DNA from: Clostridiaceae bacterium
GTDB lineage: Bacteria; Bacillota; Clostridia; Saccharofermentanales; DTU023
Direction: 5' to 3'
Assembly: GCA_012728535.1 (NCBI GenBank)
Contig: JAAYEX010000188.1
Span: forward strand, 1-10,129
Length of the DNA stretch: 10,129 nt
The translations under genes were made by a program, and so were the position numbers. The notes beneath the pieces were generated by a model. It was not told where the DNA came from, searched no databases, and saw only the letters and a program-made list of their open reading frames with translations. Each line of letters begins with the position of its first letter. Position 1 is the first letter of the stretch. Of the stretch, positions 1 through 6,360 are shown piece after piece.

Positions 1-1553
1 GGCGGCAGCTGCTGTTGCATGGGCGGAGCCTGGTAGGGCTGCTGAGGCGGATAGTATTGTGGAGCATGACCCTGTGCTTGAGCTTTCTTAGCTGATGAAC
101 GTTTCTTCAGCACCAGGATCAGGACCACAAGCAGGGCTATAACTATTATTGCAGCTGCCAGGATTATGTAGAAGGTTGTCGGTTTCATACCGAGAATCTT
201 GTTTTCGTCTTTTCCGGGCTCAGTTACAAGAGGTGCTGTTGTTTCTCTCTCATCATCCTTTTGTCCTGCTGTTGTGGGATTGGCGTCAGCTAATTGCCGC
301 GCACTTGCCAGCAACTCCTGAACCACCGGGAATCCCGGGTTCACGTCATTGATGCTGCGTAGCAACTCAACTGCTCCCAGATAATCACCGCTTTCAACCA
401 TAGCATGTGCTCTCTTGAAATCGCTGGTAAATTTACTTTCAGTCGGCGTGACATTGATTTCATTGAGGAATTCCTTGGCAACACTGATCGGAATCGCAAA
501 GTTCATACCGGCGACAGATCCTGCCTCATCAATCATGCCAAAGGTATTAACACCGATTACTTCACCCGCGGAATTGAACAGCGGGCCTCCGGAGTTACCG
601 CCATGGATGTCAACGTCTGTCTGGAAGATAGTCCAACCGTTGCTCATTTCTTTTCTGGCACTGATAATACCCTGGGTCAGTGTGGGTTCCTGGATTGCCT
701 GCATTATATTTAAAGCATCTGAGAGTGTGGCGGAGGCCGGGTAGCCCATAGCATATACCTGATCACCCGTTCTTATATCTGTATCATCGCCTAAGGTCAC
801 TGTCGGCAGGTTTGTAGCATCCATTTTCAGGATTGCAATATCTTTTCCGGGAATTGACGCACCGATTCTGCGTATTTCAGCCCGTTTACCCTTGGCAGAA
901 ACATCACTGCCGGGTGTTACGTTGCCAATGAAGGCCTGATATGAAGTCCGCAGATTATTAACATCCATGGTCTGAGCAAAGAGAGAGAGCCAGGCATTAG
1001 CCATCATCTCCCATTCATAATCGGACATCTGATAACCCAAACGCCGCATATCCGCCATAAAGGCATTGGTAGCTTCAGTAGCTGTATCCTCCAAAGCAGA
1101 CCAGGCAAATGCCATGTACATCTCGTCTTCATCAGTTTCGACAACGTGAGCATTGGTCACCATATAGCCATCCGGGGTGACAATGAAACCTGAACCCACA
1201 ACACCGGCGCTCACATACTCTGTCGTTACATTACCGGTGGTAAAGGCATAATATTCCAGATTATTTGTAATCAGCCAAACCATGGCCTCATACATTTCCT
1301 CATCACTTGTCCCGATTTCGTCATTTATGATCATCCACTCGATCTCATCCCAGACATCATCTTCAAAATCGGCATCAAAAGCGAATTCGTACCATGTGAC
1401 ATCTGCGGTCCAGGTAGTGTTAACCAACACTACTCCTGGCTTGTTTATAGTTGCAAGTGTGCGTGTATCTATCGTTTCTGCCGTAACTACAGCCGGTATA
1501 GCTGCGAAAATCAGTAGAAAAGCGAGGATCACTGCTGCTAATCTTTTTTTCAT
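1..1553 (-). CDS. Membrane-anchored trypsin-like (HtrA/DegP-type) serine protease, C-terminus cut by window edge
   Basis: Reading the minus strand from the ATG at 1553 gives 517 codons without a stop; the gene continues past base 1. Residues 1-25 form a signal peptide. The protease domain follows, with all three catalytic residues visible: His136 in TNAHVV, Asp238 in KDIAILK and Ser321 in GGNSGGPLFN. This is the Trypsin_2/HtrA pattern for cleaving exported or misfolded proteins at the cell surface. About 100 residues separate His from Asp, far more than the roughly 30 of typical HtrA proteins, and an acidic, aromatic segment (about 54-114) precedes the His motif. No PDZ domain is seen. Instead residues 377-425 look like one TPR-like helical hairpin, followed by a Thr/Glu-rich linker, a membrane segment at 460-482, a KKRSS stop-transfer and a Gln/Pro/Tyr-rich cytoplasmic tail. 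It lies 101 bp downstream of a same-strand lipoprotein gene and may be co-transcribed with it. The ribosome binding site is modest (GTAGGG). The protease family is secure; the substrate is unknown. Confidence 0.9.
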   Translation of the reverse strand, partial: MKKRLAAVILAFLLIFAAIPAVVTAETIDTRTLATINKPGVVLVNTTWTADVTWYEFAFDADFEDDVWDEIEWMIINDEIGTSDEEMYEAMVWLITNNLEYYAFTTGNVTTEYVSAGVVGSGFIVTPDGYMVTNAHVVETDEDEMYMAFAWSALEDTATEATNAFMADMRRLGYQMSDYEWEMMANAWLSLFAQTMDVNNLRTSYQAFIGNVTPGSDVSAKGKRAEIRRIGASIPGKDIAILKMDATNLPTVTLGDDTDIRTGDQVYAMGYPASATLSDALNIMQAIQEPTLTQGIISARKEMSNGWTIFQTDVDIHGGNSGGPLFNSAGEVIGVNTFGMIDEAGSVAGMNFAIPISVAKEFLNEINVTPTESKFTSDFKRAHAMVESGDYLGAVELLRSINDVNPGFPVVQELLASARQLADANPTTAGQKDDERETTAPLVTEPGKDENKILGMKPTTFYIILAAAIIVIALLVVLILVLKKRSSAKKAQAQGHAPQYYPPQQPYQAPPMQQQLP

Positions 1554-1654
1554 ATAGTTACCCTACTTTCCAGAATTTTCATTCTTCGATCAGCATCCAT
1601 TTCAACTGATCATGGTTGCGCCTTTTCGGGCGTTTCATACTATTAACAAACTCA

Positions 1655-2476
1655 TTACGGCTCCAGCTGGTAAGTGTAGGATTCTCCTTCTGCGGTAAGA
1701 GCAGAAAAGGTCTTGCCATCTACCTCATACCACTGCGGCAGTGACTTCGGCAAATCTCTTGATTCATTACCCTTCAGTGGTGCGTGCTGAACCTTCTCGG
1801 TTGACATACCTATAACACCTCCGTTCGCGTCTATTGATATCAGGGCCAAAGCCGGAAAACCACCTTCACTGTCACTGTTTGTAATGATCTGCGCGAAATA
1901 GCCATAGGAAGTGCGGATGTAATCATAGTAGATTGTGTCTTTACCATCTACACCTAAATTGACCACGCTGGACATTCCATCCTTTGCAGGATCATAAGTG
2001 GTTTCGAACTTATATCCCTGACCCTCTTTATCCAACCATTCGACAACATAACTGTTCCCGGTCTTAGAGTATTTAACGTCTGTGCCCATCATTCTCATAG
2101 CATTTACAACGTTTACCTCTTCCTGACCCATAAGTGCTGCTGGCAGCATGACAAAGTCAATCGAAAGGACACTCATTAACCTGAACATTTGAAATGCTAA
2201 ATCTTCGTGCTCGCCCATTCTTTCCATTGCGGTCGTTACGAGGTCGCTCTTTCGCTCCTGGAAAATCTCGTAAGATTCCCAAGCCTCAAGCTTTCCGACC
2301 GGAACTCCGGGCTTATCGTTTTTACCGGGCTTGGCCTGGACAGTTTCGCCCGCGGTATTTACAGTAGCTTGCTGCGCTGCAGTTTTTCCGGGTTTCGGCA
2401 TAAAAGGCACACCACAGCTAACCAAAGTCATTACGCTTAACGCCAGGACCACAATTATCACAATTACTTTTTTCAT
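1655..2476 (-). CDS. Putative lipoprotein of unknown function
   Basis: This encodes 273 residues from the ATG at 2476. An upstream in-frame TTG (2494) and ATG (2482) are possible, but AGGAG at 2485-2489 is correctly spaced only for the ATG at 2476. The signal peptide starts MKKVIVIIVV and ends in a lipobox LVSC, with Cys21 as the lipidation site, so the mature protein should be anchored to the outer face of the membrane. A low-complexity Lys/Gly/Thr/Pro linker covers about residues 22-62. The rest (63-273) looks like one globular domain: a helical stretch (65-132) followed by beta-rich sequence with many aromatics (YYDYIRTSYGYF, 183-194). I do not recognise the domain. The gene lies directly upstream of the membrane protease on the same strand, with no convincing terminator between them. 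A partner or substrate role for the protease is possible, but rests only on proximity. Confidence 0.85.
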   Translation of the reverse strand: MKKVIVIIVVLALSVMTLVSCGVPFMPKPGKTAAQQATVNTAGETVQAKPGKNDKPGVPVGKLEAWESYEIFQERKSDLVTTAMERMGEHEDLAFQMFRLMSVLSIDFVMLPAALMGQEEVNVVNAMRMMGTDVKYSKTGNSYVVEWLDKEGQGYKFETTYDPAKDGMSSVVNLGVDGKDTIYYDYIRTSYGYFAQIITNSDSEGGFPALALISIDANGGVIGMSTEKVQHAPLKGNESRDLPKSLPQWYEVDGKTFSALTAEGESYTYQLEP

Positions 2477-2658
2477 TGTCATTCTCCTTTGCAATTGACT
2501 GAATACTATTCAATCGGTCCTATAAATATTCACGGAGATCGCTTAGCGTCTGACATAAGCGTAGACTGTATAATAGCTAGGTTAAGTGACTGAAGTTACA
2601 TGGCATCAACTTCTGTAATTTAGCTATATATATGCGATGATTCGCGTATTTATGCGAC

Positions 2659-2672
2659 AAGATCACAGCTGT
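2659..2672 (+). repeat. 14-bp repeat AAGATCACAGCTGT, copy 1
   Basis: This is an exact match to 8308-8321. The similarity extends upstream: both copies are preceded by GA(C/T) and, a few bases further, by ATTTAT, giving about 25-28 bp of similarity with a small gap. It contains the 8-bp palindrome ACAGCTGT. The other copy sits immediately before the ribosome binding site of the PAS-GGDEF cyclase; this copy lies about 350 bp upstream of the membrane cyclase. Its function is unknown. It could be a regulator site or part of a degenerate repeat. Confidence 0.5.
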
Positions 2673-2752
2673 AATCAGCAGCAAAAAGCAGGAGTTTCTG
2701 AAGAAAAACGGCGAAATCTTCTTCCTTCCTCTTGGCATAAAAAGGCTCAGGT

Positions 2753-2787
2753 CTGCATAGAATCGTGCCTGGCACCAAACTATGCAG
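2753..2787 (-). repeat. Compound palindrome of the TTTGGTGCCAGGCAC family
   Basis: This is a 35-bp symmetric structure centred on base 2770. The outer arms CTGCATAG (2753-2760) and CTATGCAG (2780-2787) are perfect inverted repeats. The inner arms GTGCC and GGCAC (2765-2769, 2771-2775) flank a single central T. Four unpaired bases separate the inner and outer arms on each side. Read on the minus strand it carries the same TTTGGTGCCAGGCAC core found at 5195, 8224 (variant) and 10022. There is no T-run, so it is not a typical terminator. It looks like a REP-type element; this is inferred from shape and recurrence. Confidence 0.75.
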
Positions 2788-2880
2788 GCAGCAATTCATG
2801 CTGTGAAACAGTCAAAGTATTTATTTCTTTACCCGCCTGAAAAAAAAGCTAGATTATGCAGTTTTTCTCAGATGCGACTG

Positions 2881-2910
2881 TGGACAAAATCGTCAGGTAA
2901 AGGTTAAGAT
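2881..2910 (+). promoter_or_regulatory. Possible sigma-A promoter for the membrane diguanylate cyclase
   Basis: TGGACA (2881-2886) and TAAGAT (2905-2910) are separated by 18 bp, close to the TTGACA/TATAAT consensus. They lie about 110 bp upstream of the start codon. The AT-rich palindromic stretch just downstream offers other possible -10 elements, so the exact promoter is uncertain. Confidence 0.3.
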
Positions 2911-3019
2911 ATCTAAAATCAGATATATACGATATTAATATCTATATATGCTGTAATAATTCCCCGGATAAACGATATTCAGTGAACCATTTATTGTTAT
3001 CTTTTTGGAAAGAGCTGAT

Positions 3020-4789
3020 ATGAAGAAAAGGTCTCAAAGCAAATATTTTTTATCTTTAGTCGGAGTAATCCTTCTGCTTTTTGGAATCTGCACTCAGAAT
3101 ATATCAGCTGTCAGTGAGAAAGCCTCTAATCTCGCACCGAATCGCAATGTTCTCGTCATACACCTGAACTCTTCCGAACATGGATATCAGGCTTTATTCA
3201 ATGAGGGTTTGCGCAAGGCCTTCGAGCAGGATACGCGCTACTACTACAGTATCTCAACTGAGTATCTCGAAATGAATAAGATCCCGCATGATGCTGTTTT
3301 TCTGGATAAAACAGTTGAGCTTCTTTCCTACAAATTGAAGCATTCAAATTGGATCCCCGATATTGTAGTCGCATCCGACGGTGTATCCGAATGGCTTATG
3401 AAGTATAAAGAGTATCTGTTCGATGATCTGCCTATCGTGGCTTGCGCCCCGACCAAGGCCGGAAAATCAACCATCCCCATTGATCAGTTTACTAAGCATT
3501 ATTTGTTGCCCGGAAATGATGCTTTTGCGGATAATTATCAGCTGATCCTGGATCTTTTGCCCAAAACAAATAATATTTATGTTGTGCTCGGCAATTCATA
3601 TGAAGAGCAAAACCTTATGCGTATGGCCCAGGAGGGTGCTGTACACTTTGAAGATCGTGTCAATTTCATCTATACCAATCGCAGGCCCAACGCAGATATG
3701 CTAAGTACTTTACGAAATGCTCCTCCCGATTCTGCGGTTCTCTACTCCCGCTGGACGACAGACATAGAAGGTGAATCCTTTGTCTCCACCCGCTATTTGG
3801 ACTTCATGCCCAGTACGATACATATCCCTGTTTTCGGTACGCAGCTACAGTATCTGGACAACGGAATTGTCGGGGGATATATTCATGACGTCTCTTTGCT
3901 GGGAGAGGATGCAGGCAACATGGTCAAGGACCTGCTTGATGGTGTTGAGCCAACCATTTACACCGATAGTGGGCGCTATCATCGTTACGTCTTTGATCAA
4001 CGTGTTTTAGACGAGTGGGACATCAGCTCCGGCCACTTGCCTGCCGACAGCACAATTCTCTTTGTCGAGGAAAATTTCTGGCAGGAACATTGGAAATTAG
4101 TGATAGCCGTAGCCACGATCATATTACTGCAATCAATCTTCATTTTCACTCTTGTCCGCAACATAAGAAGGCGTATCAAGGCTGAAGCGGAAATCATGCT
4201 TATAAACGAGTCTTTGGAAGATACGGTAGAAAAAAGGACTCTCGAACTGCGAGATGCCATCGCCCAGTTAGCCGAGTTAAACAGGACTCTGGATTATACT
4301 GCCCGTATCGATGCTTTGACCGGTCTGTATAATCGCAGGCATATGGATGAACGCCTGCACGAAGAATTAGAAGTATTCAAGAGGCTCAATGAGGAGTTTT
4401 CCGTCATGATCGTCGATATTGATGACTTCAAAATTGTTAATGACACTCACGGTCATGAGGTCGGTGATAAGGTTTTGGTAATACTCGCTGAGTCTTTGCG
4501 TGTGAATGTCAGAGAATATGATATCGTGTCCCGCTGGGGTGGCGAAGAGTTTTTGCTTCTCTTGCCCGGCCTGAATGAAGCCGATGCTTATGGCCGCGCA
4601 GAAAAACTTCGTAAAAGAGTACAGGAGCTTGCCTGCACGAATGAAGAACCTATTTTATGTGTAACTGTAACTATAGGTGTGGCTACGATCAGGCAGAACG
4701 AAGACATAAGTCAACTGATCAACAGGGCGGACGTTGCCCTTTATCAAGGAAAGTACAGCGGCAAGAACAGATCTGTCCTGGCAAAATAG
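3020..4789 (+). CDS. Membrane diguanylate cyclase with ABC substrate-binding-like sensor domain
   Basis: This 589-residue protein makes cyclic-di-GMP from two GTP. The ATG at 3020 is preferred over an in-frame TTG at 3005, because GGAAAG at 3007-3012 is correctly spaced for the ATG. Residues 1-30 form a signal peptide or N-terminal anchor. Residues 40-345 resemble the ABC_sub_bind (PF04392-type) periplasmic-binding fold: a start strand RNVLVIHLN, two lobes and a late GTQLQYLDNGIVGGYIHD strand. A membrane segment lies at 359-379, then a coiled-coil linker (385-425). The GGDEF domain starts near DALTGLYNRR and has the active site GGEEF (507-511), metal-binding Asp466 in VDIDDF, and the inhibitory site REYD (498-501) exactly five residues before GGEEF. 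An active, product-inhibited enzyme that responds to a small extracellular ligand is the natural reading; the ligand is unknown. Transcription ends at the 4836-4863 hairpin shared with the converging gene. Confidence 0.9.
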   Translation: MKKRSQSKYFLSLVGVILLLFGICTQNISAVSEKASNLAPNRNVLVIHLNSSEHGYQALFNEGLRKAFEQDTRYYYSISTEYLEMNKIPHDAVFLDKTVELLSYKLKHSNWIPDIVVASDGVSEWLMKYKEYLFDDLPIVACAPTKAGKSTIPIDQFTKHYLLPGNDAFADNYQLILDLLPKTNNIYVVLGNSYEEQNLMRMAQEGAVHFEDRVNFIYTNRRPNADMLSTLRNAPPDSAVLYSRWTTDIEGESFVSTRYLDFMPSTIHIPVFGTQLQYLDNGIVGGYIHDVSLLGEDAGNMVKDLLDGVEPTIYTDSGRYHRYVFDQRVLDEWDISSGHLPADSTILFVEENFWQEHWKLVIAVATIILLQSIFIFTLVRNIRRRIKAEAEIMLINESLEDTVEKRTLELRDAIAQLAELNRTLDYTARIDALTGLYNRRHMDERLHEELEVFKRLNEEFSVMIVDIDDFKIVNDTHGHEVGDKVLVILAESLRVNVREYDIVSRWGGEEFLLLLPGLNEADAYGRAEKLRKRVQELACTNEEPILCVTVTIGVATIRQNEDISQLINRADVALYQGKYSGKNRSVLAK

Positions 4790-4835
4790 CAGAAAGCAGA
4801 CCTTCGCCGGATCAATTCAGATTTCTAAGAAAAAA

Positions 4836-4863
4836 CCGAAGCCCTGGTCGGCTTCGGTTTTTT
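4836..4863 (+). terminator. Bidirectional rho-independent terminator
   Basis: The perfect 8-bp stem CCGAAGCC (4836-4843) / GGCTTCGG (4850-4857) has a 6-base loop. Six Ts follow (4858-4863) and six As precede it (4830-4835), so it can terminate in both directions. It sits between the stop codon of the cyclase (4789) and that of the convergent small gene (4875), as expected for a shared terminator. Confidence 0.92.
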
Positions 4864-4874
4864 GATTCAATTAA

Positions 4875-5108
4875 TTATTTCTCGATCCAATAATTATTCG
4901 CTGCTGCTACAGTCTGGAAATGGATGGCTACAACCTGTGAAGCCATAGTCAGACTATCTGCATTATTTGAATAGCTTTGTCGGAGCAATTTTTTGACGTT
5001 TTCGTCCGGTTGAATCATACCGACAGCCTTGCGACTCAGCAGTACCGCCAATTCATAACCTTCTTGAGGTGTATCCGTTATCAGTGTGGGTAACCAAGAT
5101 CCGTTCAT
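4875..5108 (-). CDS. Hexameric tyrosine-coordinated heme protein (HTHP) homologue
   Basis: This is a 77-residue protein with a very good ribosome binding site (GGGAGG, 5117-5122, 8 bases before the ATG). I recognise it from memory as the HTHP family, described from the marine bacterium Silicibacter (Ruegeria) pomeroyi, where six small helical subunits each bind a heme through a tyrosine and show peroxidase and catalase activity. The conserved run is nearly complete: SWLPTL (4-9), TPQEGYELAV (13-22), LSR, a QPDENV turn (33-38), and the C-terminal VVAIHFQTVAAANNYW block (59-74). Tyr46 in RQSYSNNADSL aligns with the heme-ligand tyrosine (Tyr45 in the described protein). Length is normal for the family and there is no signal peptide, so it should be cytoplasmic. 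It stands alone, converging on the diguanylate cyclase. Oxidative defence is plausible. The family assignment rests on recalled sequence and has not been searched. Confidence 0.85.
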   Translation of the reverse strand: MNGSWLPTLITDTPQEGYELAVLLSRKAVGMIQPDENVKKLLRQSYSNNADSLTMASQVVAIHFQTVAAANNYWIEK

Positions 5109-5190
5109 TGTGACGTCCTCCCATTCAGAGTAATGAACTCAGCATACACAGGAAAACAAGAGGACACCGTAAGTCTGGAAACACAAGTGC

Positions 5191-5264
5191 AAAGTTTGGT
5201 GCCAGGTACGATTTGATTCACAAAGTTTGGTGCCAGGCACGTTTTGATTCACGATTTGATTCAC
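5191..5264 (+). repeat. Tandem array of 31-bp units with the TTTGGTGCCAGGCAC core
   Basis: Two 31-bp units (5191-5221 and 5222-5252) differ at only two positions (GGTAC/GGCAC and GATTT/GTTTT). A 12-bp partial third unit, GATTTGATTCAC (5253-5264), follows. Each unit has AAAGTTTGGTGCC, a central A, GGYAC, and the tail WTTTGATTCAC. The inner GTGCC/GGCAC arms can form a small hairpin. The array lies about 80 bp upstream of the HTHP gene (minus) and 140 bp upstream of the lipoprotein gene (plus), between divergent genes. Confidence 0.8.
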
Positions 5265-5387
5265 CTTATTGCACCTACTTATTGTGATATGTAATGAATT
5301 ATGGCTATATAGCAAGTTCTTTCTTTTTATTGCATAATTAACCGGAGGAAGTGTAAGTGCAGTTCTTTTATTAAGAAAACAAACAAC

Positions 5388-5394
5388 AAAGGAG
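5388..5394 (+). promoter_or_regulatory. Ribosome binding site AAAGGAG of the tandem-domain lipoprotein
   Basis: AAAGGAG ends five bases before the ATG at 5400 and fixes that start. A second strong site, GGAGG (5344-5348), lies upstream and precedes only a five-codon frame (GTG at 5357, TAA at 5372-5374). Confidence 0.7.
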
Positions 5395-5399
5395 ATGGT

Positions 5400-6350
5400 A
5401 TGAAAAAGATAGTAGCAATAATTCTAAGTTTCGTTTTGATCCTGACTTTTGCAGCTTGTAGTAACTCCAAAAGCGGTGAGACAAAGCCGACAAAGGATTC
5501 TACCACCACAGCAGCACCCAGTTCTCCTGCTACTGAGAAGCCTGAACCAAGTGAGACGACCAAGCCAGCAGAAGAAAAGCCTACAAGCGGAGAGGTCAGT
5601 TCTGATGAAGTGGTAATCGTTGATAATGAGCATTGCACCTTCAAGATTGTCGGTATAGATCCGGACAATCTTTGGGGTTATACCTTAAAGGCTTATCTTG
5701 AAAATAAAACAGATGACAAAACTCTTATGTTTTCTGTGACCGGTGGCGCTATCAATGGTTTACAGAGTGACCCTTTCTTTGGTCGTGAAGTAGCTGCAGG
5801 CAAGAAGTCTAATGAAGAGATCACTTTTTCGAGCTCAACACTGGATGAAGTCGATATAGGCGAGTTCACGGATATTGAACTTTTTGTTCGTGTCTATGAC
5901 AACGATGACTGGATGGCGGATGACTTAGCCGAAGAAAGCGTACATATCTATCCCAAAGGCGCAGGAGCCGCAACACAATATGTGAGAAAAAGCCAGTCTT
6001 CCGACGTAGTGATGATTGACAATGACGATGTTACTGTGATTGTGACCGGATATGATCCGGACGGATTCTGGGGCTACACTGTCAACTTTTACCTGATAAA
6101 CAAAACCGATCAGAAACTGATGTTTACTACTGATGATGTGTCGGTAAACGGATACATGCTGGATCCATTCTATGCAACAAGCGTTCTCGGAGGGAAAGTT
6201 GCTTACAGTTCGCTGGACTGGTCTGATGATGACTTTGATGAAAACGGAATCACAGACGTGGAAGAGATAGAAATGAAATTCCGCATCTACGACTACGATG
6301 ACTGGATGGCGGATGACTTGGTCAATGAGTTGGTAACGCTGCATCCCTAA
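5400..6350 (+). CDS. Lipoprotein with two tandem copies of an Asp-rich domain
   Basis: This is 316 residues with an Lys-led signal peptide and lipobox FAAC, so Cys20 is lipidated and the protein is tethered outside the membrane. Residues 21-66 are a flexible Ser/Thr/Pro/Glu spacer. Two homologous domains of about 115-120 residues follow (about 68-187 and 202-316). Both share, in order, a V.IDN start, GxDPDxxWGYT, an NKTD turn, LMF, xNGxxxDPF, an acidic stretch, and the ending R.YD.DDWMADDL. The spacing and alternating hydrophobics suggest a beta-sandwich, like other Clostridia lipoproteins with Ig-like domains, and the clustered Asp residues could bind calcium. No catalytic motif is seen. It is probably a single-gene transcript: an intergenic leader lies upstream and a strong terminator (6361-6396) directly downstream. 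The cellular role is unknown. Confidence 0.88.
   Translation: MKKIVAIILSFVLILTFAACSNSKSGETKPTKDSTTTAAPSSPATEKPEPSETTKPAEEKPTSGEVSSDEVVIVDNEHCTFKIVGIDPDNLWGYTLKAYLENKTDDKTLMFSVTGGAINGLQSDPFFGREVAAGKKSNEEITFSSSTLDEVDIGEFTDIELFVRVYDNDDWMADDLAEESVHIYPKGAGAATQYVRKSQSSDVVMIDNDDVTVIVTGYDPDGFWGYTVNFYLINKTDQKLMFTTDDVSVNGYMLDPFYATSVLGGKVAYSSLDWSDDDFDENGITDVEEIEMKFRIYDYDDWMADDLVNELVTLHP
5902..5926 (+). repeat. 25-bp exact repeat inside the lipoprotein gene, copy 1
   Basis: The DNA encoding DDWMADDL is identical over 25 bases to 6295-6319 in the second domain, although the two domains have diverged clearly elsewhere. It marks the C-terminal signature of each domain. Confidence 0.8.
6295..6319 (+). repeat. 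25-bp exact repeat inside the lipoprotein gene, copy 2
   Basis: This is the partner of 5902-5926, encoding the same DDWMADDL signature at the end of the second domain. Confidence 0.8.
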
Positions 6351-6360
6351 AGGCAGTTAT

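Larger units (their letters stand above)
2477..3019. other. Long intergenic region between divergent genes
   Basis: About 540 bp separate the minus-strand lipoprotein from the plus-strand diguanylate cyclase, so both promoters should lie here. The lipoprotein-proximal part has two weak inverted repeats: CGCTTA/TAAGCG at 2540-2561 and GAAGTT/AACTTC at 2592-2613. The middle contains a 14-bp sequence repeated upstream of the second cyclase (2659-2672) and a compound palindrome (2753-2787). The cyclase-proximal part (2905-2955) is very AT-rich, with the perfect 12-bp palindrome GATATTAATATC at 2931-2942. A 67-codon open frame (2637-2840) has no ribosome binding site and crosses the palindrome, so I do not call it a gene. 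No cyclic-di-GMP riboswitch consensus was recognised. Confidence 0.7.

Noticed and set aside
405..744. Overlapping plus-strand frames of about 100 codons near the left edge
   Set aside because: They lie opposite the protease catalytic domain, whose minus-strand frame is open for 517 codons with all catalytic motifs.
1588..1633. Terminator between the lipoprotein and protease genes
   Set aside because: Only short inverted repeats (GATCAG/CTGATC and a 4-bp CGCC/GGCG stem) are present, with no T-run on the minus strand.
1579..1638. 19-residue minus-strand frame (starts MKRPKRRNHD) between the lipoprotein and protease genes
   Set aside because: No Shine-Dalgarno precedes its ATG, it is very short, and nothing else supports it. 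It is basic and fits the gap neatly, so conservation would reopen the question.
2640..2760. Possible cyclic-di-GMP riboswitch upstream of the membrane cyclase
   Set aside because: The conserved features of class I or II aptamers were not recognised, and no stable multi-stem layout was seen by eye. A covariance-model search would settle it.
2637..2840. 67-codon plus-strand open frame in the long intergenic region
   Set aside because: It has no ribosome binding site, its composition is not protein-like, and it runs through the compound palindrome at 2753-2787.
5191..5264. CRISPR array
   Set aside because: The units are directly adjacent with no spacers, there are only two full copies, and no cas genes are present.
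5925..6344. 139-codon minus-strand frame opposite the tandem-domain lipoprotein
   Set aside because: The plus-strand gene has a signal peptide, lipobox, ribosome binding site and terminator; the minus frame has none of these.
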